DNA of 11,904 bases. It comes from an uncultured Caryophanales bacterium. GTDB taxonomy: Bacteria > Bacillota_I > Bacilli_A > RF39 > UBA660. The stretch covers positions 1 through 11,904 of the forward strand of contig CAMSXY010000022.1 of the NCBI GenBank assembly GCA_947065955.1, given 5' to 3'. Below the pieces are notes generated by a model. That model was given only the letters and a program-made list of their open reading frames with translations. It had not been told where the DNA came from and did not search any database. Shown in pieces: positions 1 through 7,256 of this stretch (positions within the stretch are counted from its first letter, which is position 1; each line of letters begins with the position of its first letter). The translations under genes were made by a program, and so were the position numbers.

Positions 1-1
1 T

Positions 2-559
2 TAAATTTCCTGTTAATGTATCTCCACTTACCCACTCTTTTTCTTCTATATTTTCATTTTCTAAGGCAATTCGATATTCATGTTTTGAAAGGAAACTTTC
101 TTCCTCTTTATAAATGGTATATAGCTTAATAGAATTTGTTGTAACTTCACTTGTTATATTTTCTATCACAGGAGGGGTTGTATCAAGAATATCGCAACTT
201 CCCTCGATTATCTGTAAATTTTCTAACGTACCACTCGCACAATAAGCATCGTTGCTTATATTTTCAACTTTAACATTATTTTCTTCCTTATAGACTTTTC
301 CAGATGTAAAGTTTTCTTTATGAGTTAAAGGCAAATCTAAAATACTGATTTTTTCCTTTTCTTTTATTTCAAAGTTATTTTTTAATTCGTAAGTTTCATA
401 GGCTTTAAAAACACTTTGCACACTTGCTTTAAAAGCACCTTTTCTAGATTCTTCAATAATATTCATAATGATAGGAACACTAATTAAGGCGATAATTCCA
501 AGTATTACAATCACAGCTAAAAGTTCTATTAAAGTAAATCCATTTTTTCTTTGTTTCAT
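2..559 (-). CDS. Type IV prepilin-like protein, C-terminus off the left edge
   Basis: Partial gene: 186 codons from the ATG at 557-559 to the window edge, with no stop seen. The N-terminus MKQRKNGFTLIELLAVIVIL is a classic class III prepilin signal. Prepilin peptidase (PilD/ComC type) would cut between Gly7 and Phe8, leaving the conserved Glu at mature position 5 (Glu12). Residues 8-32 form the hydrophobic helix that anchors pilins in the membrane and packs in the filament core. Cys107 and Cys122 bracket a short segment (Cys-Ala-Ser-Gly ... Gly-Ser-Cys) and could form a disulfide loop. From about residue 127 (Asp-Thr-Thr-Pro-Pro-Val-Ile) the sequence resembles the start of a fibronectin type III-like or Ig-like domain, with a later Tyr-Arg-Ile and Glu-Trp-Val pattern; this reading is tentative. 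A GGAG ribosome binding site lies 7 bases before the ATG, behind a strong promoter. It is probably a pseudopilin or minor pilin of a Com-like or T4P system. No other pilus gene is in view, so its role is inferred. Confidence 0.85.
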   Translation of the reverse strand, partial: MKQRKNGFTLIELLAVIVILGIIALISVPIIMNIIEESRKGAFKASVQSVFKAYETYELKNNFEIKEKEKISILDLPLTHKENFTSGKVYKEENNVKVENISNDAYCASGTLENLQIIEGSCDILDTTPPVIENITSEVTTNSIKLYTIYKEEESFLSKHEYRIALENENIEEKEWVSGDTLTGNL

Positions 560-608
560 ATTCTCACTCCTACTTCCATTATGATATACTTTTAGTTTAT
601 TTATACTC

Positions 609-637
609 ATTATCACATTAGCAAATTAAAAAGTCAA
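609..637 (-). promoter_or_regulatory. Sigma-A promoter for the prepilin gene
   Basis: Read on the minus strand, a TTGACT -35 box (632-637) is followed after exactly 17 bases by a GATAAT -10 box (609-614). TG one base before the -10 makes it an extended -10 promoter. Each hexamer matches consensus at 5 of 6 positions. Transcription would start near 602, giving a leader of roughly 40 bases before the ATG at 559. This suggests the prepilin is transcribed independently of polC. Confidence 0.7.
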
Positions 638-679
638 CAAAAGTATAATATCGTTATTTTCAGTACAACCCATTATATT

Positions 680-691
680 ATAAGATCTTAT
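680..691. repeat. 12-bp perfect palindrome upstream of the prepilin promoter
   Basis: ATAAGATCTTAT reads the same on both strands. It lies about 43 bp upstream of the prepilin -35 box, between that promoter and the polC terminator. It could be a binding site for a dimeric regulator, but in such AT-rich DNA a single 12-bp palindrome may also be chance. No second copy was noticed. Confidence 0.25.
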
Positions 692-719
692 TTTATTTTT
701 ATTTAATTTATATTCAAAC

Positions 720-749
720 AAAAAAGAAACTGGTTTCGTTTCTTTTTTT
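720..749 (-). terminator. Rho-independent terminator after polC (bidirectional)
   Basis: An 11-bp perfect stem (720-730 pairs with 738-748) encloses a 7-base loop. The stem is A-rich on one side and T-rich on the other, so both strands present a hairpin followed by a U tract. It sits about 90 bases past the polC stop and upstream of the prepilin promoter, where a terminator separating the two minus-strand genes is expected. Confidence 0.65.
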
Positions 750-768
750 CATAAAAATAGCTTGACAC

Positions 769-796
769 TTTGATAAAATTTTTAAATTCTATCAAA
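769..796. repeat. AT-rich imperfect inverted repeat downstream of polC
   Basis: TTTGATA (769-775) pairs with TATCAAA (790-796). After one A-C mismatch, four more pairs (777-780 with 785-788) close a 4-base loop. It falls between the polC stop and the terminator at 720-749. It could be a 3'-end hairpin that protects the polC message or an auxiliary terminator. Almost all pairs are A-T, so its stability is doubtful. Confidence 0.3.
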
Positions 797-838
797 ACAA
801 ATGGAATTTATTCTCATAACCATTTCAAACATAGTCCT

Positions 839-3800
839 TTAAAATAAACTCAATTGACTAGATTCATCCATACCCTCTAAAATGCCCATTGTACGCATTT
901 TATCAATCAAAGTTCCAGAAATCTTTGCACGTTTTTGCAAATCTTCAATACTTAAAAAAGTACCTTTCTCTCGTTCTTGAATAATATTTTCAGCAACTGT
1001 ATCCCCTAAACCATCAATTGTTCTAAAAGGAGGAATTAAAGTATGATCATCAACAATAACAAAGTTTTTAGAATCACTTTTTAATAAATCGATAGAATTA
1101 AAAACAATACCTCTTGCGCTTGCTTCTAATGCAAGCTTTAAAACTTCGACAGTATTTTCTTCCTTGTTTGTTGCTTCATAACCTTTTGCTAAAATTTCTG
1201 AAATTTTAGCTTTAATCGCATCATATCCTTTCATCATAGATTCAATATCAAAATCCATACAACGAATTGAAAAATAAGCTGTATAATACCAAATTGGTTT
1301 ATGAACCTTAAACCAAGCAATTCGAAAAGCACTTGTTACATAAGCAGTCGCATGAGCTTTGGGAAACATATATTTAATTTTACGACAAGAATCGATATAC
1401 CAATCCTTAATCCCTGCCTCCTTCATCTCACTTTCGTATTCTTTCCACCCCTCTGGATCCTTACTAGCCTTTCCTTTTCGGACAAACTCCATAATTTTAA
1501 AAGCTCTTTTTGGAGGAAGACCATTATACATTAGATACACCATAATATCATCACGACATCCAATAACATTTTTAAATTCAACTACTTTATTTCGAATTAA
1601 ATCTTGTGCATTTCCAAGCCATACATCCGTTCCGTGCGAAAGACCAGATATCTTAATTAATTCTGCAAACGTTTTTGGTCTTGTATCTACTAACATTCCA
1701 ATAGTAAAAGGGGTTCCAAATTCAGGAATACCAAGTGTTCCCGTTTCACACATGATTTTTTCTTTCGTAACGCCAAGAACTTCTGGCGATGAAAAAATTT
1801 TCATCGTATCCTTGTCATCTAGTGGAATTTTATTTACATCCATTCCAGATAGATCTCCAAGCATTTTTAAAACCGTTGGATCATCGTGTCCAAGAATATC
1901 AAGTTTTAAAACATCTTGATCAATAGCATGGTAATCAAAGTGCGTAGTTCTCCATAAAGAAGTTGAATCATCAGCAGGAAATTGAAAAGGAGTAAAATCA
2001 AAAACATCCATGTAACCGGGTATAACAACAATTCCTCCTGGATGTTGCCCTGTTGTTCTTTTGACACCTGTACATCCCATAGCAAGTCTTTCTACCTCAG
2101 CTCCTCTTTTTAAGATATTATGTTCTTCCAAATACCCCTTTACAAAACCAAAAGCCGTTTTTTCAGCAACAGTACCAATCGTTCCAGCCCGATAAACATT
2201 ATCAACTCCAAATAATTCCTTTGTATACTCATGTGCCTTCCACTGATAATCCCCAGAAAAGTTCAAATCAATATCAGGAACTTTATCGGCTTCAAAACCT
2301 AAAAAGGTAGCAAAAGGAATATCTTGACCATCTTTATTCATAGAAGAACCACAATCAGGACAAAGAAAATCAGGTAAATCAAAACCACTAGAATATAAAG
2401 ATCCTAAAGTTTCCCCATTTTGTTCAAAAATACTTTTTTTACAAGTTGGACAAACATAATGAGGTGGAAGAGGATTTACTTCTGTAATCCCCATCATAGT
2501 TGCAACAAAAGAAGACCCCACCGATCCACGACTTCCTACTAAATATCCATCGTCATTCGATTTTTTTACAAGTTTTTGAGCAATCAAATAAATAACATCA
2601 AATCCACCCTTAATAATTCCAGTTAATTCTTGATTAATCCTTTCTTCTATTAAAGAAGGAAGAGGATCGCCATAAAGGGACTTCGCTTTTCCATAAACAA
2701 GTTCATTGACCGTCTCTACAGATTTTTCAATTTTAGGTGAAAAAGGAATCCCCCCTGTATCAATAATAACTTCAATTTCCTCAACCATATCTACAATCTT
2801 ATTAGGATTTTCAACAACAATTTCATAAGCAAGAGAAGTATCTAAAAATTCAAAATCCAAAAGCATTTCTCTTGTAGTTCGAAAATGCTGTGATGGAATT
2901 TTAGTAATACCATTTCGTGCAAGAGGATGTCTTCCACCCCCTGGTACCTTTTGATTAACAATAATTTCTCTATAAATTTTATCTTTTTTTGTTAAGTGAT
3001 GAACATCTCCAGTTGCTACTACAATTTTTCCAGCTTCCTTGCTTTCTGTAATCATTTTCTTAATATGTTCAATAACCTCTAAACGACTTTTAAAATCAGA
3101 CATTTCAATCAAATGATCATAACAATCGATTGGTTGAACTTCTACATAATCATAAAAATTAATGATATTGGTTAATTCTTCTCCACTTTTACTTCTTGCT
3201 TCAATAAAAACTTCACTTTCATAACAACCACTCCCGATTAATAATCCTTCTCTTAATTTTTCTATTTCACTTCGAAGAATACGAGGTGTTTTATATAAAT
3301 ACTTTGTGTTAGCAAGCGATATAATTTTAAATAGATTCTTAAGTCCAACTCTGTTTTTAGCAAGAATATTTACATGATAACTCCGACCATATTTATGGAT
3401 TTCTTCTTTAGAAACCAATTTTTTTAAATCTGAAATTTTTTCAAAATTTTTATTAATTAATTTTTTTAACATCTTATGAAATACATAAGCAGTTCCCTCT
3501 GCATCATAATCAGCTCTATGATGTGCATTTTCATCCCAAGGAACTTCATATCTTTTGACAAGTGCAGAAAGACTATGACGAGAAAAAGTATTATCTAAAG
3601 CCCTAGATAATTCAAGAGTATCAATTACTGTATTTTTAAATTCTCCCAAATCATATTTTTTATAAGCCATTTCTAAAAAAGAAACATCAAATTTTGCATT
3701 ATGGGCAACCATTGGATAATCTTTAAACCAATCAATAAAACGAATAATAACGTCTTTTTCGTTTGGTTTTCCCTTAAGCATTTCATCTGTTATATTAGTA

Positions 3801-5242
3801 ACTTCTGTAATTTTCGAAGATAAAGGCTTTCCTGGATCAATCAGTTCATCAAAACGATCAATAATTTCTCCATTATAAATTAAAACAGCTCCAACTTCTA
3901 TAATAGAATCTCCACCACCTGCATTAAAACCTGTTGTTTCAAAGTCAAAAACTACATATTTATTCTCCATCAAGTCAGAATCATTTTCTCTTAAAACAAT
4001 ATGGATAGTATCATCAATTAAAGTTAGTTCCGTTCCATAAATAGCCTTAAAAGGCTCTTCCCCTTCTTCTAATCCTTTATTAATCTTTTCAACAGCATGA
4101 AAAACATCTGGAAATGCCTGACAACCATTATGATCCGTAATAGCAATGGCACGATGTTTCCATTTTCTTGCCTGTTTTACAAGCGTTGTTGGATCTACAA
4201 GACCATCCATCTGACTCATAAAAGTATGGGCATGTAATTCTACACGTTTCTTTTCTGCATCATCTATAATGGTTTCTACCTCATGTTTTGCAATGTTAAT
4301 ATCTCGAATTGTAAAAGTTAATTCATGAACAAATGGATCATCCTTTACCTCTCCTTTAAAACGAAACCAATTTCCGGGTTTTACGTTTTTTAAAACATGT
4401 GTACAGTCCTCTTGACTATTGACAAATATTTTTCCATAAATACTATCCGTTTCATCGGTTATTTTTAAAGTTAAAATCCGAAGATCTGTTTTAGTTTCTC
4501 GAACATCAATATCAGCAAATAAATACCCTTCAATCACTACATTTTTAGAGGCTGTAAAAACAGTATCTATTCGATTTACGGTTCCTTCAATTTTAGAACC
4601 AATTAAAACATTTTCATCTTGTGTATCAATTATAAGAGGCTGTCTTTTTGGCGTAAACTTCTTTTTAAAGTCATTTTTTACCTCTTCTTTTACTGGTTCT
4701 TTTAAAGAAGGAAGAGCAGGAATTTCTACTTTTAAATTTTCCTCAATCTCCTTTTGAATTTCTTTTTCCTTTTGCTCATTAATTTGAATTTCAAAAACAA
4801 CAGAAAAACCCGCCTTCTTCATATTTTCAAGCAAACAGGATTTCATACTATCTAATTTCATCTTTTCGGCAAGATTAGAAACTTCTATACAAATTTTTTC
4901 TCCTTTAATGGAAATAGGATAAGAAAGAAGTAATCTTAAAATAGGCGACTCTCCGCTATATTTTTCTAAAAAATAAAAATAGTACTCTTTCATTTCCTCT
5001 TCTCCTTGAAGGGAAGTTGTAAAAACGACTTCTGTCTTTAATGGGAAAAAAGCGTTTTGTAAATTTTCCTGAAAAATTTCAAAAAAAGAAATAGGAAGAA
5101 TATGGCGCATATTTAAGAAAAAAGTAGATGTATTTTTCTTTTTATTTACTTCAATTTTTTCTAAAATAGCATCTTCAAATAAAAAGTCATCTTCTTCCTT
5201 CCAATTTATTTTTCTAAGTAATATTTGAATTTTATCCTGCAT
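839..5242 (-). CDS. polC: DNA polymerase III alpha subunit, Gram-positive PolC type
   Basis: This is the main replicative DNA polymerase, copying DNA 5'-3' and proofreading 3'-5'. It has 1467 residues, close to the usual PolC length of about 1440. Domains in order: a divergent N-terminal domain; a charged linker (about 155-200); an OB fold (about 212-320); a PHP domain (Val-Glu-Leu-His-Ala-His at 334-339) resuming with Gly-Asp-Val-His-His at 745-749; and, inserted within the PHP, a DEDDh exonuclease with DFETTG at 433-438, HNAKFD at 514-519 and HHRADYDAEGT at 574-584. The polymerase core has GSRGSVGSSF (903-912), a zinc-binding set Cys931, Cys934, Cys961 and Cys964, PDIDLNFSGD (989-998) and KLDILGHDDP (1113-1122). 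A helix-hairpin-helix lies near 1405-1450. The C-terminus QLSLF matches the sliding-clamp binding motif. All catalytic motifs look intact. The ATG at 5242 follows an AGGTGG ribosome binding site. The gene appears to be transcribed alone. Confidence 0.98.
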   Translation of the reverse strand: MQDKIQILLRKINWKEEDDFLFEDAILEKIEVNKKKNTSTFFLNMRHILPISFFEIFQENLQNAFFPLKTEVVFTTSLQGEEEMKEYYFYFLEKYSGESPILRLLLSYPISIKGEKICIEVSNLAEKMKLDSMKSCLLENMKKAGFSVVFEIQINEQKEKEIQKEIEENLKVEIPALPSLKEPVKEEVKNDFKKKFTPKRQPLIIDTQDENVLIGSKIEGTVNRIDTVFTASKNVVIEGYLFADIDVRETKTDLRILTLKITDETDSIYGKIFVNSQEDCTHVLKNVKPGNWFRFKGEVKDDPFVHELTFTIRDINIAKHEVETIIDDAEKKRVELHAHTFMSQMDGLVDPTTLVKQARKWKHRAIAITDHNGCQAFPDVFHAVEKINKGLEEGEEPFKAIYGTELTLIDDTIHIVLRENDSDLMENKYVVFDFETTGFNAGGGDSIIEVGAVLIYNGEIIDRFDELIDPGKPLSSKITEVTNITDEMLKGKPNEKDVIIRFIDWFKDYPMVAHNAKFDVSFLEMAYKKYDLGEFKNTVIDTLELSRALDNTFSRHSLSALVKRYEVPWDENAHHRADYDAEGTAYVFHKMLKKLINKNFEKISDLKKLVSKEEIHKYGRSYHVNILAKNRVGLKNLFKIISLANTKYLYKTPRILRSEIEKLREGLLIGSGCYESEVFIEARSKSGEELTNIINFYDYVEVQPIDCYDHLIEMSDFKSRLEVIEHIKKMITESKEAGKIVVATGDVHHLTKKDKIYREIIVNQKVPGGGRHPLARNGITKIPSQHFRTTREMLLDFEFLDTSLAYEIVVENPNKIVDMVEEIEVIIDTGGIPFSPKIEKSVETVNELVYGKAKSLYGDPLPSLIEERINQELTGIIKGGFDVIYLIAQKLVKKSNDDGYLVGSRGSVGSSFVATMMGITEVNPLPPHYVCPTCKKSIFEQNGETLGSLYSSGFDLPDFLCPDCGSSMNKDGQDIPFATFLGFEADKVPDIDLNFSGDYQWKAHEYTKELFGVDNVYRAGTIGTVAEKTAFGFVKGYLEEHNILKRGAEVERLAMGCTGVKRTTGQHPGGIVVIPGYMDVFDFTPFQFPADDSTSLWRTTHFDYHAIDQDVLKLDILGHDDPTVLKMLGDLSGMDVNKIPLDDKDTMKIFSSPEVLGVTKEKIMCETGTLGIPEFGTPFTIGMLVDTRPKTFAELIKISGLSHGTDVWLGNAQDLIRNKVVEFKNVIGCRDDIMVYLMYNGLPPKRAFKIMEFVRKGKASKDPEGWKEYESEMKEAGIKDWYIDSCRKIKYMFPKAHATAYVTSAFRIAWFKVHKPIWYYTAYFSIRCMDFDIESMMKGYDAIKAKISEILAKGYEATNKEENTVEVLKLALEASARGIVFNSIDLLKSDSKNFVIVDDHTLIPPFRTIDGLGDTVAENIIQEREKGTFLSIEDLQKRAKISGTLIDKMRTMGILEGMDESSQLSLF

Positions 5243-5258
5243 ACAACCACCTTTTTTT

Positions 5259-5269
5259 ATTGTATCATA
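5259..5269 (-). promoter_or_regulatory. Likely -10 region of the polC promoter
   Basis: On the minus strand, TATGAT (5264-5269) overlaps TACAAT (5259-5264), both good -10 candidates 17-22 bases before the polC start. No convincing -35 hexamer is found 16-18 bases upstream of either, so only the -10 is called. The AGGTGG ribosome binding site and the ATG follow directly. Confidence 0.4.
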
Positions 5270-5303
5270 GATTCACTTTTTTCGTATATTTTTACATTCA
5301 AAA

Positions 5304-5323
5304 ATCTTAAATATTGTTAAGAT
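5304..5323. repeat. 7-bp inverted repeat between polC and the CYTH pseudogene
   Basis: ATCTTAA and TTAAGAT are separated by 6 bases, about 60 bp upstream of the polC start. It could be an operator or a weak hairpin. The rest of 5270-5487 is AT-rich with no gene or strong signal. TATACT at 5463-5468 could be a -10 for the plus-strand pseudogene, but its -35 is weak. Confidence 0.2.
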
Positions 5324-5487
5324 ACTCACTTGTAAAAATAAAATTCTCATTGAAGTAGAATTAAAATATACAAAATAAAAGATAAAATTTAAGTCTACAA
5401 GCAATTATAATAAACATAGAGGTTATCTAATGATTAATATAGAATCCAAATCATAATTCTGATATACTAATTTTTGAGATAATTATT

Positions 5488-6040
5488 ATGAAAAAAGAGT
5501 ATGAAATTGCTGTGCTTGATATTGATAAAGAAGAAATTTCAAAAAAATGAGCGATTAGGGACTATTTTCAATAGTGAAAATTATCAAAAAAGATATACAT
5601 ATAACATTGACACAGAATTTAAGGGAAGCTTTATTAAATTAAGAACAAATGAATCAAAAAACTACGTTAGTTATTAAAGATAAATCAGCCCCCAAAAAAT
5701 TTAGAGAATAAAAGAATTAGAATTTAAAGTACAAGGTTTTTACCTAATAAATGAATTTTTGGAAATACTAGGATATCATCATACATTATACCAAGAAAAT
5801 AAAAAAACAATCTATAAATTAAATAATGTGGAAATTTCTATTGATGAATGGCCGATGATTTCACTCTATATAGAAATAGAAGGTCAAAGTAAGGAAGATG
5901 TGGAACAAATGATTCGTATTCTTCAAATTGACAAATCAAAACTTACACTAGCAAAGATTAGTAAAATATATAATCATTACAGAATTAATCCTTGTGATTA
6001 CCCACATTTAGATTTTTCTAGTAAACTAAAATCACTATAA
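5488..6040 (+). pseudogene. CYTH-domain (CyaB/thiamine triphosphatase-like) gene with three frameshifts
   Basis: Joining four reading-frame segments rebuilds an almost complete CYTH protein of about 185 residues. Segment 1 (5488-5547) reads MKKEYEIAVLDIDKEEISKK, then stops at TGA 5548. Segment 2 (5549-5656) begins ERLGTIFNSENYQKRYTYNI and ends in KLRTNES. Segment 3 (5658-5708) reads KTTLVIKDKSAPKKFRE, then stops at TAA 5709. Segment 4 (5711-6040) begins KELEFKVQGF, contains EISIDEWPMISLYIEIEG and ends at TAA. The order and the QKRY, LRTN, KELE and EIEG landmarks match class IV adenylate cyclase / CYTH proteins. The breaks fit a 2-base loss in a Leu codon near 5548, one extra A in the run 5656-5661, and a third indel near 5709. 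The N-terminal ExExK signature reads EYEIA, lacking the Lys. Family members bind triphosphate compounds in a beta-barrel tunnel; the substrate cannot be predicted. Segment 4 alone is open but lacks the N-terminal half of the barrel, so no functional product is expected. Confidence 0.85.
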
Positions 6041-6065
6041 TTTTTTAAAATTAGTAAATTTTATT

Positions 6066-6084
6066 CGCAAGAATGCGTTTTTTT
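6066..6084 (+). terminator. Short hairpin plus T run after the CYTH pseudogene
   Basis: CGCA and TGCG (6066-6069 with 6074-6077) close a 4-base loop and are followed by seven T residues. It sits 26 bases past the pseudogene stop. The stem is only 4 bp, so this is a weak candidate; the stronger palindrome at 6113-6138 may serve instead. Confidence 0.35.
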
Positions 6085-6112
6085 CAAAAATATAAAATTT
6101 TTTTTACACAAT

Positions 6113-6138
6113 AAAAAGGAAAAATATTTTTCCTTTTT
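6113..6138. terminator. Bidirectional terminator overlapping the dnaJ stop codon
   Basis: This is a perfect 26-bp palindrome: five A, GG, five A, T, then its exact complement. It can fold on either strand with a terminal T run. Its right end includes the first two bases (6137-6138) of the complement of the dnaJ TAA codon (6137-6139). It lies between two convergent genes and so can end the heat-shock operon from the right and the CYTH pseudogene from the left. Confidence 0.6.
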
Positions 6139-7246
6139 ACTGATTCATATATTTATTAAAACTACGAAACTCTTCAGCATCATCCATAGGAGTATTTAAT
6201 AACTCCTCAAATAATCTTTTTTGATCTCTGGTAAGTTTTTTTGGAGGAATCACCTTTAAAACAACAAACATATCGCCCTTACGATAAGAATGAACATCCT
6301 CAATCCCTTTTCCTTTTAAACGATGCTTATCTCCTGTTTTACTGCCCGCTGGAATAGACAATTTTACGGTTCCATCTAATGTTGGAACTTCCTTCTTTCC
6401 CCCTAAAACTGCATCTGTAATTGTAATAGGAAGTTCTAAATAAATATCATTGTCTTCTCTTTGAAATAACGGATGATCTTTTACAGTAAATTCAATATAA
6501 AGATCTCCATTTCCTCCACCATTACTTCCTGCTTCTCCTTTTCCAGCAAGTCGTAATTGATTTCCAGTATTTACGCCAGCTGGAACCTTTATAACAACAT
6601 CCTTATTGACCTTTATACGACCATTTCCACGACATTTTGAACATTCTTTTTGATACGTTTTTCCTTTTCCACCACAACGATCACAGGTAGTTCGAGACAT
6701 AAAAGATCCAAAAATCGTTTTTTGTTCTGAATTTACAACACCACTTCCATGACATTTTGAACAACTTTCTTCATCAAAGCCACCTTTTCCTAAACACTCT
6801 GGACAGCTTTCCATAGTATCCAGGTTAACCGTTTTTTCACATCCAAACGCAGCCTCTTCGAAAGTTAAATGCATACGAAGAATAGAATCTCTTCCCTTTC
6901 TTCCACGGCTAGAAGATCTTGAACCAAACCCAAAACCTCCAAATCCTTCCCCAAAAATGTCTCCAAAAATATCTGAAAAGTCAAATCCAGAAAAATCAAA
7001 TCCAGAAGCTCCTCCACCTTGATTTTGAAAAGCAGCATGCCCAAATTGATCATATTGTCTTCTTTTTTCTGGATCGGATAAAACAGCATAAGCCTCTTGA
7101 GCTTCTTTAAAAAGCTCTGCAGCATTTTCTTCTTTACTTACATCTGGATGGTATTGTTTAGCAAGACGCCTAAAAGCACTTTTAATCTCCGCATCCGTTG
7201 CAGTCTTACTTACCCCCAGAACTTCATAATAATCACGTTTATTCAT
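6137..7246 (-). CDS. dnaJ: Chaperone protein DnaJ (Hsp40)
   Basis: This is the co-chaperone that delivers unfolded proteins to DnaK and stimulates its ATPase. The 369 residues form a complete type I DnaJ. The J domain (about 4-70) has the HPD motif at 33-35. A Gly/Phe-rich region (about 77-110) follows. The zinc-binding domain has four CxxCxGxG-type repeats, with Cys at 148/151, 162/165, 188/191 and 202/205. Two C-terminal substrate-binding domains and a dimerization tail complete it. The start chosen is the ATG at 7246, giving MNKRDYYEVLGV, directly after an AAGGTGG ribosome binding site. An in-frame ATG at 7321 would add 25 non-homologous residues lying inside pepF, so it was rejected. The pepF stop is only 10 bases upstream and overlaps the ribosome binding site, indicating co-transcription and probably coupled translation. 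It is the last gene of the operon. Confidence 0.97.
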   Translation of the reverse strand: MNKRDYYEVLGVSKTATDAEIKSAFRRLAKQYHPDVSKEENAAELFKEAQEAYAVLSDPEKRRQYDQFGHAAFQNQGGGASGFDFSGFDFSDIFGDIFGEGFGGFGFGSRSSSRGRKGRDSILRMHLTFEEAAFGCEKTVNLDTMESCPECLGKGGFDEESCSKCHGSGVVNSEQKTIFGSFMSRTTCDRCGGKGKTYQKECSKCRGNGRIKVNKDVVIKVPAGVNTGNQLRLAGKGEAGSNGGGNGDLYIEFTVKDHPLFQREDNDIYLELPITITDAVLGGKKEVPTLDGTVKLSIPAGSKTGDKHRLKGKGIEDVHSYRKGDMFVVLKVIPPKKLTRDQKRLFEELLNTPMDDAEEFRSFNKYMNQ

Positions 7247-7256
7247 ATTCCACCTT

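Noticed and set aside
762..790. Plus-strand promoter beginning with TTGACA at 762-767
   Set aside because: No acceptable -10 lies 16-18 bases downstream, and the next gene in that direction is on the opposite strand.
1301..1919. Plus-strand ORFs opposite polC, and similar ones opposite dnaJ, pepF, dnaK and grpE
   Set aside because: They lie antisense to well-supported genes, have no recognisable domains and lack convincing start signals.
5243..5487. CIRCE or another HrcA operator in this intergenic region
   Set aside because: No TTAGCACTC-N9-GAGTGCTAA-like repeat was found here or at the operon's internal junctions. The expected site is upstream of hrcA, outside the window.
5542..5550. Programmed frameshifting or TGA recoding in the CYTH gene
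   Set aside because: The first break follows an A run, but continuing needs several frame changes and also meets TAA stops. Reading TGA as an amino acid does not restore the family sequence. Decay explains it better.
5759..6040. Stand-alone 93-residue plus-strand gene starting at TTG 5759
   Set aside because: The same frame extends upstream to 5711 with CYTH-like sequence (KELEFKVQGF), and further homologous segments lie in other frames back to 5488. It is the 3' part of a pseudogene and has no ribosome binding site of its own.
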